Of a DNA stretch of 49,002 nt, positions 1 to 9,403 are shown in pieces. The stretch is from Treponema sp. Lineage in GTDB: Bacteria > Spirochaetota > Spirochaetia > Treponematales > Breznakiellaceae. The position numbers and the translations under genes are program-made. Position 1 is the first letter of the stretch; each line of letters begins with the position of its first letter. Under the pieces are notes generated by a model. That model was not told the DNA's origin and searched no databases. It saw nothing but the letters and a program-made list of their open reading frames with translations. The stretch spans positions 1 through 49,002 of the forward strand of contig JAIRSU010000037.1 in the NCBI GenBank assembly GCA_031255285.1. Direction: 5' to 3'.

Positions 1-432
1 GATAATAGAATTTATTTAGACAATTGCAGTTTTAACCGCCCTTATGATAATCAAACCATATTAAGAAATTATCTTGAGGCGGAAGCTAAAACATATATAC
101 AATCACAAATTATCAATGAGAATCTTGAACTTGCATGGTCGTATATGATGGATTACGAGATACATTTTAATCCGTTCGAAAACAGAAAAAATCAAATACA
201 AAAATGGAAAAGCGTTGCAAGGGTCAATATACAATATTCTGAAAACAACGTATTATTAGCAAAAGAAATACGAAAACAAAAAATAAAAATAAAGGATTCA
301 ATCCATATAGCATGCGCCATCGAGGCAGGATGTAGATATTTCATAACAACTGATGATAAATTGTTGAATAAAATCGTTGATAATATTACTATAATAGATC
401 CAATAACGTTTATTAAACACTTGGAAGGATGA
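1..432 (+). CDS. PIN-domain (VapC-like) protein, 5' end outside window
   Basis: Frame 1 is open from base 1: DNRIYLDNCSFNRPYDNQT... then KDSIHIACAIEAGCRYFITTDDKLL; PIN-type acidic motifs (YLDNC, DSIHIA, TTDDKL). Confidence 0.8.
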   Translation, partial: DNRIYLDNCSFNRPYDNQTILRNYLEAEAKTYIQSQIINENLELAWSYMMDYEIHFNPFENRKNQIQKWKSVARVNIQYSENNVLLAKEIRKQKIKIKDSIHIACAIEAGCRYFITTDDKLLNKIVDNITIIDPITFIKHLEG

Positions 433-638
433 AAATGAAAACAGACACGTTACTAAAGAATGAAGGCATGGAAATATTGTCAAAATATTTGGGTATGGTA
501 GAAGCCGAACGCTTTGTAATGTTAATTCAAAGGGAGCCGTTTGATTACACCAAATGGCAAGAAAATTTGTTTGAAGATATGACTATTGAAGAATTGTCGA
601 AAAAGGCCGATGAATATGTAAAAAATAAAAGCGTGTAA
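429..638 (+). CDS. small antitoxin-like hypothetical protein, paired with the PIN gene
   Basis: ATGA overlap with the PIN stop codon; 69 aa with EGMEILSKYLGMVEAERFVMLIQREPFDYTKWQ, which I recall as a recurrent small partner of PIN genes. Confidence 0.6.
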   Translation: MKMKTDTLLKNEGMEILSKYLGMVEAERFVMLIQREPFDYTKWQENLFEDMTIEELSKKADEYVKNKSV

Positions 639-854
639 AAAAGTACGCGCAACTTCGTCTAACAGGACTGTTAGCGCTTCGCCGCCAGTAGGCGGCTCGG
701 GGTTCCGTGTGGCTCTGGTCTCGCTTCGCTCCATTCCCACGCCCCCCCAAGAACCCGCTTGCGCGGGGGAGGTCCATCACTGTCAACAAGTTAAGAAACA
801 AGGACAGCGGGGACTTATTCCCCTCCTGCCTCCCCCTCCCGTTAGCTTCGCCTG

Positions 855-2198
855 TTATTTGAATCTACGACCCTGCATCATAGCTTGCATGGCTGCGGGG
901 TTTTTGCTCATCTTTGACATCTTCTTCATCATAGTCTTCATCTTCTCGAATTGCTTCAATAAACGAGCAACTTCGGCAACAGACGTACCGGACCCCCGCG
1001 CGATACGGCTTCTTCGACTCGGTCCGATAATCAGATGATTCGCTCTCTCTTTCTTCGTCATGGACGATATAATAGCCTCTTGAGTCTTCAGTCCCGCCTT
1101 GTCAAGGTCATCCTCGTTGATTTGCCCCTGCATACCCGGAATCATACCAAGCATGGATTGGAGATTACCCATCTTTTTTACAGACTTGAGTTGATTCAGC
1201 CAGTCTTCCAATGTAAAAGTCTCCCTCTCCATCTTCTTCTGTATCTCGACCGCCTCTTGCTTGTTCATAACTTGCTGGGCTTTCTCTACCAGGGTGATGA
1301 TGTCCCCCATGCCCAAGATACGGCTCGCCATGCGCTCCGGGTGAAATACTTCGAGGTCTTCGGTCCTCTCTCCAGTTCCTACAAACTTAATAGGCTTGCC
1401 GGTGATGGTTTTGAGGGATAATGCAGCTCCACCTCGTGTGTCTGAGTCGAATTTAGTGAGTATAACGCCCGTAAGTCCAATTTTCTCGTCAAAAGTCTTG
1501 GCTATATCTACCGCAGACTGTCCAGTCATAGCGTCTGCGACAAGGAGCGTCTCGTCCGACGCGGATTCTCGTTGTAGACGGGAAAGTTCCTCCATCATCG
1601 GTTCGTCTATCTGCAAGCGCCCGGTTGTGTCTATTATCATGACGTCAATCAAGCTTAGCTTCGCAAAGGATAGGGCTTCGTGATAAACCTTGAGACTGTC
1701 AGAGCATCCATTGATTTTGAAAACCGGCACGCCTATCTGTTCTCCAAGCACAGAAAGTTGTTCCATGGCCGCGGGTCTCACAAGATCGCACGCTACGAGT
1801 AATGGCTTTCTGCCACTCCTCTGCAATTGATACGCTAATTTCGCAGATGTCGTGGTTTTGCCAGAACCTTGCAATCCTAACATGAGTACCTTCGATAACA
1901 CGTCCGGTCCTTTCAGAAGGAGGTTCTGAGCTTCCCCACCCAGAAACATGGTCATCTTGTCATGGACAATTTTGACAAATTGCTGTCCTGGATTTATAGA
2001 ACGAAGAACCTTCTCGCCCTTGGCTTCCTCGACCGTAGCGTTGACAAAACGCCGTACTACACGAAGATTGACATCCGCCTCCAATAACGCCATCTTTATG
2101 GCTTCGATGGACTCATCAATATTCTTTTCTGTAATAGTGGACTTTCCAGCAATGAATTTCATCGCGTCCGCTACTTTCCCTGTCAATTTTTCAAACAT
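855..2198 (-). CDS. ffh: signal recognition particle protein Ffh
   Basis: 447 aa with GLQGSGKTTTSAKLA, DTTGRL, TKFDSDTRGGAALS and a Met-rich C-terminal M domain. Confidence 0.97.
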   Translation of the reverse strand: MFEKLTGKVADAMKFIAGKSTITEKNIDESIEAIKMALLEADVNLRVVRRFVNATVEEAKGEKVLRSINPGQQFVKIVHDKMTMFLGGEAQNLLLKGPDVLSKVLMLGLQGSGKTTTSAKLAYQLQRSGRKPLLVACDLVRPAAMEQLSVLGEQIGVPVFKINGCSDSLKVYHEALSFAKLSLIDVMIIDTTGRLQIDEPMMEELSRLQRESASDETLLVADAMTGQSAVDIAKTFDEKIGLTGVILTKFDSDTRGGAALSLKTITGKPIKFVGTGERTEDLEVFHPERMASRILGMGDIITLVEKAQQVMNKQEAVEIQKKMERETFTLEDWLNQLKSVKKMGNLQSMLGMIPGMQGQINEDDLDKAGLKTQEAIISSMTKKERANHLIIGPSRRSRIARGSGTSVAEVARLLKQFEKMKTMMKKMSKMSKNPAAMQAMMQGRRFK

Positions 2199-2310
2199 CT
2201 TCAGCCGCCTCTTATTCGCTCGTAAAACTGTAAAGCGGACAAAGCTTGAATGTCTCTATCACATTCTTTTAAGCTTGGTCCGCTTTGTATGTACATTTCG
2301 TTGACTTTTT

Positions 2311-2835
2311 CTACTTTACCTTGATAATGTAATCTTTTTTGCGAGGTGCGGGTTTGGGTGCCGGTCCTGCGGGATAGCCTAAAAGTACATGTCCAACTCC
2401 CAGATAATCACCTTTTACTCCCCACCGCTCAAGTAATTCCTTACCTTCGGCACTCTCAAAGACTTCTTTAGCACGGTATATATAGCAAGAACCTATCCCC
2501 AGTGCCTGTGCCGCAAGTAGAAGATTACCGATAACTAAAGCGCCGTTCTCTACGCCTGTAACTTTACTCTTGTCAGCCAATACGTTGACCACAGTCGGTG
2601 CGCCGTAAAAAGGCTTTTGAGCGGGATCATTCAGAACTTTGGCGTTTAGTCGTTCTATTTTAGCTATGGTTTCCTTGTTTTGCACCACAACCATTACTAC
2701 AGACTGTTGCCCCATACCGCTCGGTGCAAACGTACCTGCTTCTAGTATAGCGTCAAGCTCTTCTTCCTTTATCTGCTCCTGTTTGTAGGAGCGGATACTC
2801 CGCCTGTTTTTCAGGTCTTCCAATGTGTTTCCCAT
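2311..2835 (-). CDS. nitroreductase family protein
   Basis: 174 aa; LKNRRSIRSYKQEQI, APSGMGQQS, ENGALVIGNLLLAAQALGIGSCYI; SD aaggag upstream. Confidence 0.9.
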   Translation of the reverse strand: MGNTLEDLKNRRSIRSYKQEQIKEEELDAILEAGTFAPSGMGQQSVVMVVVQNKETIAKIERLNAKVLNDPAQKPFYGAPTVVNVLADKSKVTGVENGALVIGNLLLAAQALGIGSCYIYRAKEVFESAEGKELLERWGVKGDYLGVGHVLLGYPAGPAPKPAPRKKDYIIKVK

Positions 2836-2897
2836 AAAATTCTCCTTGTTATGAGGAATATTTTCCGCATCTATTTATTTTTTAGAACATAACGCGG

Positions 2898-4331
2898 CTA
2901 AATCAATTTCTTCCAAATCGTCCCGTCTGGCATATCTTCTAAAAGAATGCCTTTTTCTTTGAGTGCGGCGCGGATCGCGTCTGCCTTAGCAAAGTCTTTA
3001 GTTTTTTTTGCAGCGGCGCGTTCGGCTATTCTTTCCTCTATAGCTTTGATTTCCACGGCATCCACATCAGACCTTGTTTCGTCTTTTTCAATACCTTGTT
3101 TAATGTTCAGCCCAAGAATCTCGTCCATTCGGAATACCGCGGTAAGCGCGGTGTCTGCCGCAATTTCCCCCTTTTCCGCATCTTTCAACAAGCCGAAAAG
3201 CTCCGCAAGCGCCCGCGGCGTCGAGAGGTCGCTGTCCATGGCCGCATTGAATTCTTCAAGATAGGAAGCGGCCGCGTCAGCCCTTGCGTTATTCGCCTTT
3301 TCTTCTTTCTTCAATAGTGTCCGTACTCTATCACACAGGGAACGACGAGCGTTTCTTGCACCGTCTAACGCCTCAAATGAGAACTGTAACTGACTTCGAT
3401 AATGTGCGCTGAGCAAGAAGTAGCGGTAATCAAGTGGGTCATAGCCACGGTCAACGAGCGTTTGCAGGGTGAGGAAGCCGCCCGCGGATTTGCTCATTTT
3501 AACTCGGTCCAAGACCAGAAATTCATTGTGAACCCAATACTTGACCCAAGGGTTTTTACCAGTACCCGCCTCGCTTTGAGCTATCTCATTAGTGTGATGA
3601 ATGGAGATGTGGTCTATGCCACCCGCGTGAATGTCAAATTGTTCGCCTAGATATTTCATGCTCATGGCGGAACATTCTATATGCCAGCCCGGATAACCAC
3701 GTCCCCATGGACTGTCCCATACAAGTGCCTGATTTTCATACTTGCTCTTGGTAAACCAAAGGGCAAAGTCTCGCGGATTGCGTTTGTTGTTGTCCGCTTC
3801 TACACGGGAGCCTGTTTTCTGTTCGTCTGGACGGAGGAGCGCGAGTTTTCCATAATCTGCAAACTTCGCCGTGTCAAAGTATAAGTTACCGCCTTTAGAA
3901 TACGTGTAGCCGTTTGTCTCAATACGCTTGATGAGGGCAATCATATCACCGATGTGTTCGGTTGCCTTACAGATAACAGTCGGACGGATAATATTGAGCC
4001 TATCCGTGTCTGCGAAAAACGCCTTCGTGTAAGAATCGGCAATCTCAAGCACGCTTTTGCCGCGTTCTTCTGCGGATTTGAGCATTTTGTCGTCTCCTTC
4101 ATCGTTATCACCGGTAAGATGCCCCACATCTGTTATGTTCATCACATGCTGTACATCAAAACCCCGCGCCCGTAGCGTGCGCATGAGAATGTCATGCGTT
4201 ACATAAGCCCGTAGGTTGCCTATGTGGGCATAATTGTAAACCGTGGGACCGCATCCGTAAAAGCCGACCTTTCCCATCTCTATCGGTACAAATTTCTGTA
4301 ATTCCCGCCCTAATGTGTTATATAAAAGCAT
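2898..4331 (-). CDS. cysS: cysteinyl-tRNA synthetase
   Basis: 477 aa; CGPTVYNYAHIGNLRAYVTHD, GWHIECSAMSMKYLG, KMSKSAGGFLT. Confidence 0.97.
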   Translation of the reverse strand: MLLYNTLGRELQKFVPIEMGKVGFYGCGPTVYNYAHIGNLRAYVTHDILMRTLRARGFDVQHVMNITDVGHLTGDNDEGDDKMLKSAEERGKSVLEIADSYTKAFFADTDRLNIIRPTVICKATEHIGDMIALIKRIETNGYTYSKGGNLYFDTAKFADYGKLALLRPDEQKTGSRVEADNNKRNPRDFALWFTKSKYENQALVWDSPWGRGYPGWHIECSAMSMKYLGEQFDIHAGGIDHISIHHTNEIAQSEAGTGKNPWVKYWVHNEFLVLDRVKMSKSAGGFLTLQTLVDRGYDPLDYRYFLLSAHYRSQLQFSFEALDGARNARRSLCDRVRTLLKKEEKANNARADAAASYLEEFNAAMDSDLSTPRALAELFGLLKDAEKGEIAADTALTAVFRMDEILGLNIKQGIEKDETRSDVDAVEIKAIEERIAERAAAKKTKDFAKADAIRAALKEKGILLEDMPDGTIWKKLI

Positions 4332-4539
4332 TTTCTTTCCTTTATGAGAAGTTTACTTGCTTATACGAAAAAAATCAAGAGGTGAATAGTGTTTCCCATA
4401 TCGCGGTTTGCAGGCGATATTCCTTATATTTTTTCACAATAAGCTTGCATTTTTTTTCATTTTATTTCATAATTAAAGAGAATTCAAAACACAAGACGTT
4501 TATGCTCATGTGTTACGATATAAAATTAAGGAGGAACAG

Positions 4540-5688
4540 ATGAAGAAATCTATGATTATGTTATTAACCGCGGTTTTAATGTTGTCGTTCGTATCGTGCC
4601 AAAAGAAGGATGTCGGCGATGTCATCAAAATTGGTGTGTTTGAGCCTATGACAGGTGCAAACGCGGCGGGTGGTGCAATGGAAGTAGAGGGAGTGCGGCT
4701 CGCCAACGAGCTTTTCCCTACTATTGATGTAAACGGTAAAACCTACAGAGTAGAGCTTGTCGTAGTTGACAACAAGTCGGACAAGGTTGAAGCTGCAAAT
4801 GCGGTGCAACGCTTGGTTGATAGGGATAAGGTGAATGCCATCCTCGGCTCATGGGGATCGTCCCTTTCCATAGCGGGTGGCGAGATACTGAAAGACGCGC
4901 ATATTCCTGCAATCGGGCTTTCCTGTACCAATCCACTCGTTACCGCGGGTAATGACTGGTACTTCCGCGTCTGCTTCATTGACCCGTTCCAAGGTACAGT
5001 CATGGCAAGCTACGCCTATAACGATCTCGCCGCCCGTACCGCAGTTATCATTCAAGAGGTTTCTAACGACTACTCGGTCGGCCTCGCCAAATTCTTCACT
5101 GACACGTTCAAGAAACTCACCGATAACGACGATGCGATACTTACAGCGGTGAACTACAACACTGGAGACCAAGACTTTAGCGCCCAGCTTACCACAGTCA
5201 AGAGTCTGAACCCCGACGTTATCTTCGCGCCAGGCAACTACACCGAATCCGCTCTGGTCATCAAGCAGGCCCGTGAATTGGGAATCATGATTCCTATCAT
5301 CGGTGGAGATACATGGGAAACGCCCGAATTCGTAGATGTGGGTAAGGATAGCGTGGAAGGTGTGACCTTCTCGACATTCTTTGCCTCTGAATATGCAGCA
5401 TCTCCTGCTGCAGAGAAATTCTTGTCCGAATATCGCGCCCGCTATAACAAGGAGCCAGCGGCTGTCACTGCGCTCGGTTACGATGGGTACCTCGTGACCC
5501 TTGACGCCATCAAGCGCGCAGGTTCGGCAGACCCGCAGAAAATCCGTGATGCCATTGCCAAAACCAGTGGCTTCGTAGGAGCGACAGGTACCGTTACCCT
5601 TGATGCTAACGGAGATGCCACCAAAAGCGCTTTTATTAAAACCGTCAATGGCGGTAAATTCGTGTTCAAAACCATCGTGAACCCATAA
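4540..5688 (+). CDS. ABC transporter substrate-binding protein, branched-chain amino acid type
   Basis: Start moved to ATG 4540 after ggagg; lipoprotein-like signal (MKKSMIMLLTAVLMLSFVSC), then IKIGVFEPMTGANAAGG, a LivJ-type fold pattern. Confidence 0.9.
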   Translation: MKKSMIMLLTAVLMLSFVSCQKKDVGDVIKIGVFEPMTGANAAGGAMEVEGVRLANELFPTIDVNGKTYRVELVVVDNKSDKVEAANAVQRLVDRDKVNAILGSWGSSLSIAGGEILKDAHIPAIGLSCTNPLVTAGNDWYFRVCFIDPFQGTVMASYAYNDLAARTAVIIQEVSNDYSVGLAKFFTDTFKKLTDNDDAILTAVNYNTGDQDFSAQLTTVKSLNPDVIFAPGNYTESALVIKQARELGIMIPIIGGDTWETPEFVDVGKDSVEGVTFSTFFASEYAASPAAEKFLSEYRARYNKEPAAVTALGYDGYLVTLDAIKRAGSADPQKIRDAIAKTSGFVGATGTVTLDANGDATKSAFIKTVNGGKFVFKTIVNP

Positions 5689-5748
5689 GGTACATGAACC
5701 GGGTGACTCATAGAAGTATGATAAAGGGCTAACATATCGCATTTATGG

Positions 5749-5779
5749 ACGGGGAGAGGTAGGAATTCCTCATCCCCGT
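5749..5779 (+). terminator. intercistronic stem-loop between substrate-binding protein and permease genes
   Basis: ACGGGGAgAGG ... CCTcaTCCCCGT arms, followed by a T-rich stretch. Confidence 0.55.
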
Positions 5780-5835
5780 TGTCTTTCCTCTATTTAAACT
5801 TATATCTGAGTCGTCTTTTATCCTTTTAGAAAATA

Positions 5836-6729
5836 ATGACAGTAGAATCTTTTTTACAGCATCTATCCAACGCCTTGTCTTTAGGCAGTCTCTACGCGCT
5901 TATTGCTATAGGTTATACTATGGTCTATGGTATATTGCGACTTATAAACTTTGCGCATGGGGATGTGTTCATGCTCGGTGGGTATGTAGCATTTTATACA
6001 ATAACGGTTTTCTTTATGCCATGGTGGGTGGGTTTTATCGTGGCATTCGGACTGACCGGTATTTTCGGTATAGGCTTGGAACGTATCGCGTATAAACCCT
6101 TGCGTTCATCGCCAAAAATCTCCATTATGATAAGCGCGATAGGCGCGTCTTTTATCATAGAAAATCTTGCGACCGTGATTTTCGGTGGCAGACCTAAGGG
6201 TTTTCCCATACCGCCAGTTTTCGACCATGTCGCTCGTTTTGGCAGCGTATCGGTTTCATACATAAGTCTGGTTATTCCCTTGCTGACGGCAGTTATCCTT
6301 ATTGCCCTTCTACTCGTCGTGATGAAGACAAAAACCGGCATGGCAATGCGCGCAGTTTCCACAGACTTGGCCGCCTCGCGGCTTATGGCGATTGACGTGA
6401 ACCGAATCGTCTCGTTCACCTTTGGAGTGGGTTCCGTACTTGCGGCCATCGGTGGGGTAATGTGGGCGATAAAGTACCCACAATTAAATCCAACAATGGG
6501 CATGATTCCGGGTTTGAAATGCTTCATTGCGGCGGTCATCGGTGGTATCGGCAATATAGGAGGCGCGGTTCTCGGTGGGCTTCTGCTCGGATGCATTGAA
6601 ATCATGACTATCGCATTTCTACCTACACTCACGGGCTACCGTGATGCATTCGCATTTGTATTGTTAATCATCGTGCTTATGGTAAAGCCTTCGGGACTGC
6701 TCGGTAAGAATCAAATGGAGAAAGTATAA
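5836..6729 (+). CDS. livH: branched-chain amino acid ABC transporter permease, LivH type
   Basis: 297 aa; LSLGSLYALIAIGYTMVYGILRLINFAHGDVFMLGGY. Confidence 0.9.
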   Translation: MTVESFLQHLSNALSLGSLYALIAIGYTMVYGILRLINFAHGDVFMLGGYVAFYTITVFFMPWWVGFIVAFGLTGIFGIGLERIAYKPLRSSPKISIMISAIGASFIIENLATVIFGGRPKGFPIPPVFDHVARFGSVSVSYISLVIPLLTAVILIALLLVVMKTKTGMAMRAVSTDLAASRLMAIDVNRIVSFTFGVGSVLAAIGGVMWAIKYPQLNPTMGMIPGLKCFIAAVIGGIGNIGGAVLGGLLLGCIEIMTIAFLPTLTGYRDAFAFVLLIIVLMVKPSGLLGKNQMEKV

Positions 6730-6962
6730 AAGACAAAACCTTTCATGAGTGGGAAGGGTTAAGGAAAGACAAAACGTTGACAACTCTTGAACACGAGGAT
6801 TCTTTCCTCGACGATAGTTGACAGGGTATAGTTTTCTATGGTGTTTTCAATTTCTATGTCCATAAGTGTAGATCACGTGTGTTCTATAAACATATTTTAT
6901 ATACAAGTCTTCAAGATGGATAATACTTTTGATAAAATAGAGAAATATGTAAAAAATTGCTC

Positions 6963-6991
6963 TTGACATACATTAAAAAACTATTTATATC
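6963..6991 (+). promoter_or_regulatory. sigma70-like promoter upstream of Asp-rich ORF
   Basis: TTGACA (6963-6968), 17 bp, TATATC (6986-6991). Confidence 0.55.
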
Positions 6992-7057
6992 TTTTATTAA
7001 ATGAGACGATTCCGAGAACGATTGGAAACGGCTCAAATTCAAACGTTAGGAGGTATT

Positions 7058-7294
7058 ATGAATGCAAATAGTATATTGAAATGTTCGTCAAGCCTTGATG
7101 ATATGGACGACAACGAAAATCGTTTATTCGTGTTGGGAACGACAGATGACGATGATGATGATTTTGACGATGATGATGATTTTGACGATGATGATGATTT
7201 TGACGATGATGATGATTTTGACGATGATGATGATTTTGACGGCTTTGATATAGATGATGAGCCGCCAGGCTATGAAGGCTACGATGACGAATAA
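7058..7294 (+). CDS. Asp-rich acidic repeat protein
   Basis: ATG 7058 preceded by taggagg; MNANSILKCSSSLDDMDDNENRLFVLGTT followed by a DDDDDF repeat tail. Confidence 0.65.
   Translation: MNANSILKCSSSLDDMDDNENRLFVLGTTDDDDDDFDDDDDFDDDDDFDDDDDFDDDDDFDGFDIDDEPPGYEGYDDE
7148..7237 (+). repeat. 5 x 18-bp tandem repeat (gacgatgatgatgatttt) encoding DDDDDF
   Basis: Five identical consecutive copies read directly from the sequence. Confidence 0.97.
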
Positions 7295-7539
7295 CCATAT
7301 CAGACAGATTTCACGTGGGACCGGTTTCTGTTTCGTTTCTTTTGACTTGTTCTTGTTTCATGTTCTCTTATGTTCGGGCAAGGTAGAAGACAGAGAGCTC
7401 CTCATAGTGGTAAGTATCTTGCCTCAGCGTGGTCTGTCGACCAAATTGCAGGAGACAAGATGGAGCTTATCCTGTTTGGCGGGGTAGAATCTCCACACAT
7501 TTGAGCCGTCTCCCAAGCGGTTGTTTGAATTTGTGCAGG

Positions 7540-8001
7540 CAAGATGTGTTTACTATCAGGTTTGGTATACAGGACATCGGAAGAATACTTGAAATAAGCA
7601 TTATTATGATCTTAAAAGTGGTCAAATCGATAAAATACCGGAGATAAAACCGAAACAAACTCATTATGATTGTCTCGAAGTAGACGAGTTTTGGATGTGT
7701 GTAGGAAAAAGAAGAACAAAATATGGCTTGTCTATGCGTATCACTAGTAGAGTAGGAAACGACAGCATTTGTTTTGGGAAATGGGGGTATAAAACTGGCA
7801 AACAGGATAAAACAGATGGAGCTATGAGCGAGTAGCGATAGGTGGTTGGAAAATCTTTCTTTCAGCATATACAGAAAATGGGCAACGAGGTAGGGATAGA
7901 GGAGAACCATTTCCGGTTACGATGCTGGGTAAGACAAGTATTTAAATCACCAAAAAGACCTTGGCATGACTTTTTTTACACCAACTATGGTTTCGTTTGA
8001 G
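7540..8001 (+). pseudogene. degraded IS1-like transposase remnant
   Basis: Homologous-looking segments in shifting frames: IRFGIQDIGRILEISI, HYDCLEVDEFWMCVGKRRTKYGL, GIEENHFRLRCWVRQVF, HDFFYTNYGFV (IS1 InsB-like order). Confidence 0.65.
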
Positions 8002-8030
8002 AATTTATCATACTTTACAGTCACCTCCCG

Positions 8031-8053
8031 ATTTTTGTCTAATAGACAAAAAT
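8031..8053. promoter_or_regulatory. 23-bp perfect palindrome, candidate operator
   Basis: ATTTTTGTCTA-A-TAGACAAAAAT, immediately upstream of the -35 box at 8059. Confidence 0.55.
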
Positions 8054-8058
8054 TAGAC

Positions 8059-8087
8059 TTGACTATTTTATTATTTAGACCTATAAT
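8059..8087 (+). promoter_or_regulatory. sigma70-like promoter of the amidohydrolase/cNMP operon
   Basis: TTGACT (8059-8064), 17 bp, TATAAT (8082-8087). Confidence 0.65.
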
Positions 8088-8170
8088 AGTCTTGGACATG
8101 ATGTAGAAAAAATAACTCAAAGATTCCTATTTTCATCATAACCATAAATCTAAAATGAAGGCGGGGAATA

Positions 8171-9403
8171 ATGGCTGAATATACATTGTCAAACGGCATT
8201 ATTGTCAGTTCAAGCAAAAAAGTCAGTGATAGTTTCATCAGCATAGAAGGAGAAAAGCTAATCGCAAAAAAAAAGGGAATAGTTGTTGATTTGCATGAGG
8301 CATCTGTAGTGTACCCTGCGCTCATCAATACCCACGATCACATGCGAGGAAACTACCTGCCTCGTGTGGGTCCTAAGCCGGGTAATTTTTACCTTAATTG
8401 GCTTCCATGGGACAACGATCTGAAGGCTTCAGATACCTACATGGAACGTTCAAATCTTTCAATAGAAGATATGTATACGTTTAGCTCTTATAAGAATCTA
8501 TTCTCAGGTGTTACGACGGTAAATGACCATTTCCCTCGAGCGTGGAATAAAGACATCTTGCCAAAACTGCCTATCCGTGCAATAACCAACTACGGACTTG
8601 CCCATGAAGTTTCCTCCTATGACTTAAAATGGGGAGACGGTGTCGAAATTGAACATAAACGGGCGGTAAAAAACAAATGGCCCTTCATCACGCATCTTGC
8701 TGAGGGTTTTGACGAAGAGGCAATGAATGGTATCGAGAAACTCGAAAAGATGGGGATTCTCGATAAATACTGCCTCTTTGTCCACTGTATCGCTTTTAGT
8801 GACGAAGATATTCAGAATACAGCAAAAGCAGGTGCGAGTATCTCTTGGTGCGCCGCATCCAATATGTTTATGTTCAACACTACGTGTAAAATCAGAAAAT
8901 TCCTTGAGGCAGGTGTCAATGTTACTATAGGTACGGATTCGACTCATACTGGTTCCTTCAATCTTTTCGAGGAAATCCACTATGACCGTGATCTCTACCG
9001 CAAACTTTATGGAGAAGATATACCGGCAACGACCATATTCAAGATGGTCACGGAGAATGCGGCAAAGGCATTCTGGCTCCAGAAAGATTTAGGAACCTTA
9101 GAATCGGGCAAGTTGGCGGATATTCTGGTTCTCAAAGCGAAGTACAGCGACCCATTTGAAAACTTCGCAAGCGCGGACATGAAAGATATCGAGCTTTTGA
9201 TCATGGCAGGTAAACCCATATTCGGGGAGATGCGGTTTATCGATATTTTAGATGGAACCGTTCCGGAAGGTTATAGTCAAATTAATATAGATGGGCGTTC
9301 TATGTTTGTCATTGGAGACCCCGCAAAGCTCTATATTGAAGCGCGCAGGAAAATCGGTTTTAAAAAAGTGCTGGACTTCCTGCCGTTTGAACCGGAGGAG
9401 TAA
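8171..9403 (+). CDS. amidohydrolase family protein (SAH deaminase/chlorohydrolase-like)
   Basis: 410 aa; INTHDHMRGN, FITHLAEG, LFVHCIAF, IGTDSTHTGSFNLFEE metal-dependent hydrolase motifs. Confidence 0.88.
   Translation: MAEYTLSNGIIVSSSKKVSDSFISIEGEKLIAKKKGIVVDLHEASVVYPALINTHDHMRGNYLPRVGPKPGNFYLNWLPWDNDLKASDTYMERSNLSIEDMYTFSSYKNLFSGVTTVNDHFPRAWNKDILPKLPIRAITNYGLAHEVSSYDLKWGDGVEIEHKRAVKNKWPFITHLAEGFDEEAMNGIEKLEKMGILDKYCLFVHCIAFSDEDIQNTAKAGASISWCAASNMFMFNTTCKIRKFLEAGVNVTIGTDSTHTGSFNLFEEIHYDRDLYRKLYGEDIPATTIFKMVTENAAKAFWLQKDLGTLESGKLADILVLKAKYSDPFENFASADMKDIELLIMAGKPIFGEMRFIDILDGTVPEGYSQINIDGRSMFVIGDPAKLYIEARRKIGFKKVLDFLPFEPEE

Noticed and set aside
4849-5742. 297-aa minus-strand ORF antisense to the substrate-binding protein
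   Set aside because: Fully covered by a well-supported plus-strand CDS; no recognisable motifs.
5994-6632. 212-aa minus-strand ORF antisense to livH
   Set aside because: Shadow ORF of a membrane-protein gene with biased codons.
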